Shown here piece by piece: positions 44,823 through 55,400 of a stretch of DNA of 64,000 nucleotides. The translations under genes were made by a program, and so were the position numbers. The stretch spans positions 2,294,001 to 2,358,000 of the forward strand of contig CAWCGU010000006.1 in NCBI GenBank assembly GCA_963795195.1, written 5' to 3'. The notes under the pieces are model-generated. The model had not been told where the DNA came from, ran no database searches, and saw only the letters and a program-made list of their open reading frames with translations. The DNA comes from CAWCGU01 sp963795195. GTDB lineage: Bacteria > Actinomycetota > Thermoleophilia > Solirubrobacterales > 70-9. Within the stretch, counting starts at the first letter, position 1. Each line of letters starts with the position of its first letter.

Positions 44823-46226
44823 CTACTTGACGAGCTCGACGGTCGAGGTGCTGCCGTCCCTGTGCTTGAAGACGAGCTTCACGAGCCCTTCGCTTGGGGC
44901 GAAGTAGCTGGTCCGCGTTCCGCTGCCGAAGCGGAAACCGTTCTGCTTGAGTCTCGATCGGACTGCCAGCGCCTTGAACCTTCCGGCCGGCGTCTTCACC
45001 TTCCTCACCCCCAGCACCTTCGACGCGCCGGTCACACCGAACACCTTGAAGTCGCTCGATGAGCGATCGCTCTCCCAAGACACGCCCTTTTCGGGATAGC
45101 CGGGCAGCACGGGGTTGAAGCCGAAGGTCATGAAGTCGAACGGTGTCAGCAGGTGGCGGCGCCGTTCGGCCGGCTGCGAGCGCGGGCCCAGCGGAGGGAA
45201 GTCGGCGATCGACTGGGATTGCGTCGACGCCGCGATGCTGGTGATGCCCTCGAGACGGGTCGCAAAGATGTAGGAGCCGCCGACTCGGATCGGCCCGCGG
45301 CGACTCTCGACGTCAACTCGAGCTGTGTTGTTGGAGACGGCAGCAACGGAGAAGCGCTGCTCCGAGAACCTCTTCATGTGCTTGTTGTTTCGCCAGCGAT
45401 ACGTGGTCGTGTCACCGGTGGTGAACGGCAGGTAGTTGACATCGCTGGGGAGGGGCAGCGGTGTCAGGTTGGTGTTGAAGAGTTCGCTGGTACTGATCTC
45501 GCCGGAGGCATGCCGGAAGACGACCTTGACCGGTCCGACGCCACGGGCCCACCAGACGGTGCGGACGCCGCTGCCGAACGGGTCGCCGATCGCCCCGGCC
45601 TGAACCACGGTCGACTCGACCTTGGCGGCGTCGATCCCGTCCGGGAACGCGGGCACCGCGACACGTTCGACACCGAGGTACCGGTTCTCGGAGCTGACGT
45701 CGTTGTCGGCTCCGCCCAGTGAGGTCCAGCGGGTCTTGCGAAGCAACGGCTCCGCCAGGACTGGGCTGCGTGATCCCCAGATCGTCATGAACATGGTGCC
45801 GACGAGACTGTTGGCGCACTCCGACGGCTGAGCACAGAGGATCGGGTAGCCGGCGGGCGGGGGCGTGCTGGTCCATCCCAAATTGATCAGGCCGGCCTCG
45901 GAGCGGTCGAACTCCATGATCCCGGCGGCCGGGATCGTCCCCTCTCCGTTGTCGGCGCCCGCGGTCGTCCAGTCGAGCCTGAAGGCAGTGTCCAGCTTGG
46001 CCCCGATCGTGTAGATCTCCTTGGTGGGAGTCGGGGCGAAGTTCGTGTTGGACCACTGATAGGTCCAAGTGGCGCCGTCAGAGCTGGGCAACCACTGGTT
46101 GACGGGATCGTCGAGGTTGGTGAGCCCGGCCTGCCCGATGCTCGGGAACACCAAAAACAGGCATACGAGCACGCCTGTTGCGGTTCCGCTGCGAAAGCCC
46201 CACCAACCCATCGCTGTAGTCAGCAT
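44823..46226 (-). CDS. Exported protein with two related halves
   Basis: About 467 residues from the ATG at 46226 (an ATG at 46211 is also possible); the N terminus is a signal peptide (GVLVCLFLVFPSIGQA). I do not recognise the family. Two halves of roughly 220 residues resemble each other: each contains a WTYQWSN or TTYRWRN strand near its start and ends in a similar segment (GVGPVKVVFRHASGEIST and SEGLVKLVFKHRDGSTST, each followed by EL). This suggests an internal duplication of a beta-rich, barrel-like domain that could bind a lipid or hydrophobic ligand. First gene of the unit with the lipoprotein and the GH26-like protein. Confidence 0.7.
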   Translation of the reverse strand: MLTTAMGWWGFRSGTATGVLVCLFLVFPSIGQAGLTNLDDPVNQWLPSSDGATWTYQWSNTNFAPTPTKEIYTIGAKLDTAFRLDWTTAGADNGEGTIPAAGIMEFDRSEAGLINLGWTSTPPPAGYPILCAQPSECANSLVGTMFMTIWGSRSPVLAEPLLRKTRWTSLGGADNDVSSENRYLGVERVAVPAFPDGIDAAKVESTVVQAGAIGDPFGSGVRTVWWARGVGPVKVVFRHASGEISTSELFNTNLTPLPLPSDVNYLPFTTGDTTTYRWRNNKHMKRFSEQRFSVAAVSNNTARVDVESRRGPIRVGGSYIFATRLEGITSIAASTQSQSIADFPPLGPRSQPAERRRHLLTPFDFMTFGFNPVLPGYPEKGVSWESDRSSSDFKVFGVTGASKVLGVRKVKTPAGRFKALAVRSRLKQNGFRFGSGTRTSYFAPSEGLVKLVFKHRDGSTSTVELVK

Positions 46227-46425
46227 AGCCCGGGGCCAGAAGTTGCGCTTCGCACCCCAGTCTGGGTGGTTGATCGTGCGCGAGACGCCCGGTCGAACTT
46301 TGTTGGCCATCCGGTTGACAGCCGCGTGAGCGTTTGTATATGGTTCCGCGCCGGGGGCAAATCGCTCGACGCCGTACCTGGGGAAGATCATAAGTTGCGT
46401 TCGTTTTTTGGGGCCGGATGACTGC

Positions 46426-46456
46426 TTGGATGGGCAAGGGTGGGTACACCTAGGCT
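46426..46456 (+). promoter_or_regulatory. Promoter-like sites of the giant gene
   Basis: TTGGAT (46426-46431) and TAGGCT (46451-46456) with a 19-base spacer; the -10 ends seven bases before the ATG at 46464, again predicting a leaderless message. The spacer is longer than ideal. Confidence 0.35.
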
Positions 46457-46463
46457 CATAGGC

Positions 46464-49400
46464 ATGCGCAAAGGCAGGGTGGCCAAGTCGGTCGCCCTGG
46501 CTCTGACGGCCGTCATGGTCGCCTCCTACGCCTCCCCGCTCGCGGCCCTGGCCGACACAGGCGGTGACGGGCTGCCCGGACTTGAGTTGCCCGCCTTCCA
46601 GTGGCCGAGCTTCGATGGCGCTGACGGCAACGACCGCGGCGGCGATGGTGGCGACGCAGCTAACGACAGCGCCAACGCCGACGCCGGCGACGACTCGAGC
46701 GCTTCGGATGAAGCTGCCCCGGGCGGCTCTTCGGGCGCTTCAGGCGGCGCCTCCGGCTCGGGTGGCTCAGGCGGCGGCTCGGCGCCCGCGTCAGGCAGCG
46801 GCTTGGCAACGGCGGAGCAGTCCGAACCCCCGGAGATCTCAGACGACAAGTGGCGCACTGAGAAGCTCGAGGACCCCAAGGACGCAGACGACGGCGAGGA
46901 TAGGTTCGGTGACGAGCCGATCGTCTCGGACTCGACCGGTTCTCTGCCCCCGAGTTTCAGCGACGAGGGCCTGCAGGCCAACCAGGTGCTCTCGGGCGTG
47001 GCGCAACAGGGCGAGGCGATCGACGCCTACTACGGCGGCGAGGCCCCGGCTGCGGCCACGCAGTCGCCCGCGTCGGCCGCGGTCGTTGCCTCGGCCTCCT
47101 CGGCGGGCGATGATTCGTCCTCGTCGTCGTCGTCCTCTTCTTCCTCTTCTTCCTCTTCTTCTTCTCCTTCGCCTTCGGTCGAGCCCTCTGCCCGAGCCGG
47201 CGCCGTCCCCGTCGAGGCCACCGTCGCCCCCGAGCCGGTCGCCCCCGAGCCCGTCGCTGTCGCTCCCGTCCCCATCGCCCCGGCCCCCGAGCCGGTCAGC
47301 GTCGAGCCCGCCCCGGTTCCCGTCGCCCCGGCCCCCGTGGCGGTCGCACCAGAACCCATCCCCGCCGCTCCGGCTCCCGAGCCGGTCGCCGCCGAGCCCG
47401 CCCCGGCCGAGTCCTCGGCCCCCGCAGGCACACCAAATTCGGCGGTCTCCTCCCCGGCCCCGGTCGTCTACTCGACGCCCGCGCCGGTCGTCTACTCCGC
47501 CCCCGTCTACGTGCCCCCGCCTCCTCCTCCGCCCCCTCCGCCCCCGCCCCCGGTCAGCGACGAGCTGCTCGAGATCGCCACCGTCACGCTCGCCGAGCCC
47601 GTCGCGATCGCGACCGCCGGCGTCACCCTCGAGACGATCGGCGTCTCCGCCTCGACGGCGGACGCCGTCTTCACGTCTGGCTCTTCGGCCCCGGCCTCGG
47701 CCTCCGGCCTCGCGGCGGGCGCCGGTGAGATCCAGATCGCATCCGCCCCCGCCGACATCGACCTCGACGGCGAGACGGACTCCGGCGACAGCAACGGCTC
47801 TGCCGGCTCAGACCGCGCCACCGCCGTCTCGGGCGGCTCCGCGGCCGCCGGAACCGTCTCCGCCGACTCCGGTGGCCCCTCGTCGGCCGGCGGCGCCGCG
47901 GGACCGGACTCGCACCTGATGGCCACCTCGATCCCTGCAACAGCACCCGACGCCTCTGAGCCGGGAGCCGCGCGCGGACCGCCGTCGGGTGGGGATCAAC
48001 TCAATGCCACCGGTGGCGAGGCCGGTTCCCCGACCTCGACGGCGCTGACCGACCCGCAGCTGGCAGCGGCGTTCCTCGCCGCAAAGAACCTCTGGATCGG
48101 GAGAATCCCCGAAGCCGCAAGCATCTTCACCGGCGTCACCGCGGTTCGCGGCAATCTTGCACCAGGCGTCCTCGCGGAGGTCAGTTGCACGCCGAATCCC
48201 GGTCCCGATCAGTGCGGCGTCGGCGAAAACCCGGTGATCACCGTGGACAGCAACGCCGCTGGCTACGGCTGGGATGTCAGCTTCGAAAACGGCCAGCACA
48301 TGAGCCTCTCGACGGCTCTGCTTCATGAGCTCGGCCACATCCTCGGCCTCGCGCACGCCGCGCAGGGCCTGATGGACGCGAACCTCGACAACGGCGGCGA
48401 GTTCGGGCTTCCCAAGGCAGGCAACGACCCGAGCCTCTTCTCCGGGCTGCTGCCGCTGCTCGACGCACTCACCGGCCTGCTCGGCGACACGCTCAACTTC
48501 GGTCCGGTGACGATGGGTGAGACCAAGTCGCTGAAGATCTCGCTGATCGGCCTCGAGCTCCTCGCCCCCGTCTTCGATGCCGTCAAGCTGATTGTCAACT
48601 CGGCCGGCATCTTCACGATCACCCAGGAGCCGGTCAAGTCCGGCGGTCTGCTCGGCCTGCTGGTGTCGACCACGACTCTTCGCATCGACTTCTCTCCCAC
48701 CGGGCAGGGTGACTTCACCAGCTACCTCGTGCTCGGTGGCCTCAGCTCGCTGCTCCCGCTCGACCTGCTGGTCCCCCTTTCGGGACGCGGCACGGCCTGG
48801 GACCGCAACGGCTCCAACGAGGTCGTCACGCTGACTCAGAGTGGCGCGACCGATGGCGATTTCAAGCTCAGCTTCGGTGGCGAAGAGACGGTCGCGATCC
48901 CCTGGAACGCCACCGCCGTGGATCTCGAGATCGCCCTCTCCGACCTCGACACGATCGGCGAGGGCAACATCGCCGTGACCGGCGACCGCGCCAACACCGG
49001 ACCGCTGACCCTGACCTTCGTCGGCGCTAAGGCCAACATGAATGTCGCCGGCGCAATCACGCTGACCGACAACGACCTCACCGGGAGCAGCCCGACGGTC
49101 AACCTCTCCACGGTCAACGGCGCCGCCCCCGACAGCATCCTGCGCCTTGCCCCGAGTTTCGTCGGCGGCCTGGCCGGCGGCCACCTGGACCATGTCCTCG
49201 ACTTCTCCAGCGGCACGGACGCCTCGTTGAAGGCTGGCTCGATCACCGACGGCCTCGAGCTGGCGAGCGGGCTCGGCAACAACGGCGTCACCTCGATTCT
49301 GGTCGACGGTGGAGCCGGCGCCGACAAGCTCGCGCTGCAAAGCCTCACAAACACCCTCAAGCCGGTCATCTTCAGCGGCGGCGGCGGACTCGACACGCTG

Positions 49401-52400
49401 GTTGGGCCGAGCGACCCCGAAGACCCGGATGGTGACGGTGACCTCTTTGACCTCGTTTCGACCTTCGTCAGCTGGGACATCACGGGCTTCAACTCGGGTT
49501 CGCTCAACGGGCTCTCGTTCAACGGAGTCGAGAACCTGCTCGGCGGCAACCTCTCCGACACCTTCAACATCGACCTGTCCGGCACGATCACCGGACTGAT
49601 CAACGGCCTCGGCGGCCTGCTCGACAGCCTCGTTTTCTTCCACGACACGCTGCACTTCGACACGGTCATCCACGACGCCAGCAACGCATCGGACGGCTTC
49701 CTCAACTTCGATCTCGATGGCGTCCTCGGGGTCGGTGGCCTGCGCGTCTTCGAGAACGCCATCAGCTACCTCAACATGGAGCCGATCACGCTGCTGGCAG
49801 ACGTCGACCACCTGATCGTCAACGGCTCCAGCAGCCTGATCGCCCCGGACCTCTTCCTGATGACGGCGCTGCCGATCAACAAGATCACCGAGCTGCTCGG
49901 CTTGCCGGAGCTACCGCCCCTGATCGCGGATCTGCTGCCGATCGAGGACCTGCTGATCGTCGGCGGCGTCGGCGCCTCGATGGAGACGTTCATCATCGAG
50001 ATGCCGAACAAGTCGATCACGATCAATGGCAAGCAGGGTCTCGATATCGCCGTGATCGTCGGCAACATCTCCTGCGCCGGCTGTGACATCTCCGTCGAGG
50101 CGGACATCGTCCTCACCGCCGGAATTCCCAAACTCGATGCGCTGCCTCTGCCGGGAATCCCCGGCTTGCCGGTCGGGCTGGCACTGTCCGACGTTCTCGC
50201 TCTGATCGCGGCGGTCGACGTGCTGGGCGTGCTCAGCCTCGCGACCACGAACATCGATACGACCGGCGGCCCGATGGGAGACGACGGCTCTATCACCCTC
50301 AAAGCGCATTCCGACGGCCTGCTCGGCAGCGGCATAACGGATCTGCTCGGGCTCGCCATCCCGCTGGCGCTGCCGATCGCGCTTCCCAATCTCTCCCTTG
50401 CCCTCAACCTCCTGATCGGCGCCGAACTGCATGCCGGCACGGTCTCCGTGACCTCGGACACCGTGCCGCTCGCTCCCGGCGCGACGTCGAGCGTCTTGGC
50501 CGTCAGTGCCGCCGTGGCGCTGACCGCAGTGCTGGCCGCGCCGGAGATCGAGGGGACCACCTCGGTCACGATCGGCTCGAACGCGACGGTCAACACCGTC
50601 AACACAACCACCGGCCCCCTCGCGTCGCTCGGCGTCGCCGTCGGCCTCAGCGTCGCCACGACGATCGTCGCGCTCTCGAAGTTGACTTCGCCCGGCAAGG
50701 TCGAGGTGAACGCGCTCAACACCCTCAACCTCACCAATACGGCCAACGCCAGTGCCGTGCTCGGTGCGCAGGCCGCGATAGCGGCCACCCTCGCGGTTCA
50801 GGCGACCGTTGCAGCGTTGATCCTCACCGAGGTCAATGCCGGCACGGTCACCGTGCGCTCTGACGCAACCGGCAGCGTCTCGGCCAACGCGATTGCGGCT
50901 CAGGGGGGCGGCGCGGCAACCGACACTTCGAGCCTGGACAGCGTCGGCTCGATCTCTGACGACGCAGACTTCGAGGCACCGTCACTTGCGGGCGCTCTCT
51001 CCGCCAACAGCATCACGCCGAACGGCACGGCCGGGGTCGCCGGAGCAATCGCCGTCAACGCACTGGTTTCGACAACCGCCACGGTTGTGATCGCCAGCGA
51101 TATCACCACCAGTTCGACAACGGCCGCCGATGGCTGCGACACCGCCACGCCGACGGGTGTTTGCATCCACGCGGGGACGGGCACCGACAGCTCCGCGACC
51201 GCCGATGCAGGCGCAGCCGGGGGCGCTGGCCTCGCGATCGGCGTCGCCATCAACGTGCCGGTGATCGTCACCACCGCGATCGTCGCGGATCTGCCTTCGG
51301 AGATCGACACCGGCCTGCTCGGCATCGACGTCCTCGGAGTCGACCTCGACCTTCCGGTCGACATCAGCCTCGAGGATCTGGGCCTTGCCAGCACCGCCGA
51401 CTACGACTCCGGCCTCGTTCGCGTCGAGGCAGTCACGGGTACGGCAGCCGATCCCAGCAACCACACCGCCCGCTCCAACTCCGGGGCCGGCGGCGCGGTC
51501 TCAGTTGCCGGCTCGCTCGCCGTCAACGCTTCCCTCTTCCTGACCGCGGCGACCACTCTGGGCGGGCTCAAGCTGACGTCCGACACCGACCTCGCGATCG
51601 CTGCTCGGACCAAGACGACGAGCACCTCCGAGGCACTCAGCCGCGGTGAGTCGCTCAGCGTCAGCGACGATCCGCTCGACGTCGGCGTCGGGCCCTCGAT
51701 CGCACTCAACATCGGGCTCGAGGTGACGCTGGCCATGGTCGGCGACGCAACCGTGATCCCGTGCACCGGCTCCGGGGCCGGCGAGCACTGCGCCGGCGAC
51801 ATCGACGTCATCGCGCACTCCGACAACACGATGTCGACCAAGGCGCGCAGTGGCTCGGGCAACAACCCCGCAATCTCAAACGCCGCGGTTGCGACTTCGC
51901 TTTCGACCGTGACCACGATCGCCCGCATCGGCCTGGGCGGCACGCTCAACCTCGACGGTGATCTCGAGGTGCTTGCCTCGCAGGAAATCGAGGTCGACAC
52001 CGAGGCCAGCGGCGACACGACCACCACCTCGACCATCGCCGGCGGCATCGCCGTCGCGCTGACGGTCGCCGCCCACCTCGTGCTCGCCAACACTCTGCGA
52101 AGCGTCGACAGCGCCAACGGCTCGCTCACCTTCCGATCGACCGGCGGCTCCGATGTCTCGAGCCTCGCCAAGGCCGCCAAGGCCGGCGGCAACAACTCCT
52201 CCACAACGGACGACCGGGTTAGCGGTGTCCTGGGCAACGCCAACTCCCGCGCCATAGCCAACTCCCGCAGCGACCTCACCGGGGATGACCCGGAAACCGC
52301 CGAGGCGGCCGCACCCCCCTCGGCCGCTCTGCTCGGCGGTGGCCTTGTCTCGGCGGGCGCCGCGATCGCCGCCACGGCAACGGTCACGATCTCCGCGGCC

Positions 52401-55400
52401 GAGATCGTTTCCACCCCCCTCGTGCCGATCTCGCTCGAGGCGGGCGGTTCAATCACCGTTGAAGCCCTCGGCCACACCGACTCGAGCGCCACGGCTGATG
52501 CCTCCACGGGCAACGCCGGGGTGGGTGCCGCCACCGCCGTCGCCCTCGATCTGGCGGTGGTCACGGTGACCGCCCAGATCTTCGACCCCGAGCACCTGAC
52601 CTCCAACGGACTCACGGTCAGCACCGGAATGGTCAGCGGCCAGGCGCACGACCTTTCCGCTACGGCTACGTCCGGCCTGGGGGCGGCCGGGGTCGGTGCG
52701 GCCGGCTCCGTCGCGGTCAACCTCACAACCGTCAACGCGATCACGCTGGTCGGGGGCAACCCCGCTCGCGGACCGCCCGCGCTGGTGGATCTGCTTCAAA
52801 TCAACGCGGGTGCCAGCGGCGTATCGCTGTCGGCCTCATCCAAGACCAACAGCAATGCGCAAGCGCTCGGTGACAACACCAGTAACGGCGCCGGAGCATC
52901 CATTGCGCTGGCTCTCGCGATCAACACCACAACGGCGACCCTGCTGGGCGCCGTCGTCAACACCTCCGGCAACGTCACGGTCGCCGCCAACGGCTCGAAT
53001 CACTCGACGCAGGCGAAGGCCGAATCCGGTGCCGCGGGCACCGCCGCCTCTGTCAGCGGCGCCGTCGCCGCGGCTGTTGCCGTCAACGTCACGGTCTCGC
53101 TACTCGCCGCAAAGATCGCGAACGCGTCGGGGGTGGACGTCACCTCGACCCACACCTCGCTGACGCGCAGCGACGCCGACGGCACGGCGGCGGGCGGCAC
53201 CGTCGGCGTCGGCGCCGCGATCGCCGTGACAGTCGCGGCCGACACAACGCTCGCCCTGGTCACTCACGACGTCACAGCAGGGGCCGGTGGGCTCGATGTA
53301 ACCGCGACCTCGACCCCTTGGTCCAGGGCCTTCTCGGACGCCGGAGCGCAGGGCGCCGAGGAGGACGAGGAAAATCCACCGGCCGAAGCGCTCAGCTCGG
53401 TGCTGGCGCTCATCACCGGCGTTGTCGACACCGTCACCGGCCTGCTCCCCACACTGCTCGACGACGTGATCCCGGACGACGTGCCGCTCGTTCCGAATCT
53501 CGATGTCCCCCAGCCGGTCCTGGACGCCCTGACCGGGGACCTCGGTGCTTCCGCCGCGCTGGCGGTCGACCTCGGTGTCGCCGTTACAACCGCGGCCCTG
53601 CTCGGAGTTGACGGACTCCTCCTCGGCGACGGACCGACAGTCTCCTCGGCCGGTCCGGTCTCCGTCAGGGCGCTCGCAAACGCCGATGCCGAGTCCGACG
53701 CTTCAAGCGCCAACACCGTCGACGGTGTTGGCGCGGGCCTGGCGGTGGCGCTGACCAGCGCGATCGTCGCAACGCTCGCCGCGGTTGGGCCCGGGACCCA
53801 GATCACAACGACGGCCGCCGGAATTGCGGTCACCGTCGAGGCCAACATCGCCGACCGCGCAGGCGAGTCACCCGACATTCACAGCATCACCAGCGACGCC
53901 GCCGCCGGCGGCAGCGACTCCGGCCTCGGCATCACCGCCGCCTTCGCGCTGACTCTCTCGCTGATCACGACGGTCGCCCTGCTGGCGCCCGGGATCGACA
54001 CACCTGCGCTTGCTGCGGCCTCGATCGACCCGGGGGCGAGCGGCGTCGTCGTCGTCCGGGCCAACTCGGTGCCGGTCACTGACGCGGACGCGACGTCCGG
54101 CGGGCCCGGTGGCGTCGGCAGCGCGATCGCCGCCGCGGTCGCCGTCAACCTCACGGTTGCAACCTCAGCGGCCACGGTCGCGCGAGGAGCCTCCATGACG
54201 GTCGAGGCGCTCGGCGATTACCGGACCAACGCGTCTGCAGATGCCGGAACCGCGGGTTCACTGGCCGTCACGCCTGCCGTCGGGTTCGCTCTGGCCGCCA
54301 ACGCCACGGTGGCGGCACTCCTCGGTGAGGTCGGCTCGAGCGCCGCAGCCGGGACGGTCACGGTCGCCGCCAGTTCCAGAGCTTCAACAACTTCCACCGC
54401 CGAGGGGGGGACCGGGGCGACGGTCGGCGGTGCTCTTGCACTCACAATCGCGCTCGACACGACCGTCGGCGTATCGGACGCGACGATCAACGCCGGCACT
54501 GCGTCGATCACCGCCAACTCGCTCGATCACGGTGACTCGAGCGCGGTTGCCGGCGGTGACGGGATCTCATCAGGAGGCGAGTCCGCCGGTGAGGTGGTCG
54601 GAGCCGTGTTCGATCTGCTGACGCCGCTTCTGCAGGTTCCGGCAGACGTACTGCCGGCGGGCATCGGGGTGCCGGGGATCCCGGCGCTGCCGCCTCTGGA
54701 GGTGACCAACGAGCTTGGAAGCCCGATCCCGCTCGGTATTTCCGCGGCGCTCGCGCTCACCCTCGCGGTGTCGACAACGCTCGCGGCCGTCCCAGGCGTG
54801 CTGAGTGAGATCACCCTCACCGGCCCGTTGACCGTCGAGGCGACCGGCGACACCGCCCCCGGAGCTCACGCCGACGCTTCCTCGGCCATGTCCGGCGCCG
54901 CCACCGCGATTGGCGTCGATCTCGCGGTGGTCACGTTGACGGCGCTGCTCGGCGGCAACGTCGACGCCGACGGCAACGTGACGGTCCGCACCCGGCTCGC
55001 CAACAACATCGACGGTGGCGCCGATGACACCGACTCCGACGGCCCCGGCCCTGATACCGATACGGACGGCGACGGCATGACCACCCCGCTCGCCGAGGCC
55101 TTCTCGGGAGCCGGCGCGAACGATGCCACGGTCGGCATCGCCGGAGCCTTCGCGCTTTCGATCTCGCTGGTCGCCTCGACCGCCACGGTCCTGCCGTTTG
55201 CCGAGATCGACGCGGGCAGCGGCGACGTGCTCGTTTTCGCTGAGGCCGACACCCGCGCCCGGGCCGACGGCTCCGCTGCTCACGACGCCGACGGCGTCGG
55301 CGTCGGTGACCCCCCGGTCGCCGGAGTCGGCGCAGTGATCTCGATTGCGCTCGCCACCAACGTCACCACGGCAACCCTGGGCGGCACGATCACGCAGGCC

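Noticed and set aside
47808..49811. A 667-codon minus-strand open frame opposite the metzincin-like region
   Set aside because: High GC leaves long open antisense frames. The plus strand here encodes recognisable motifs (HELGHILGLAH), while the minus frame has low-complexity Glu/Val/Arg content and no homology that I recognise.
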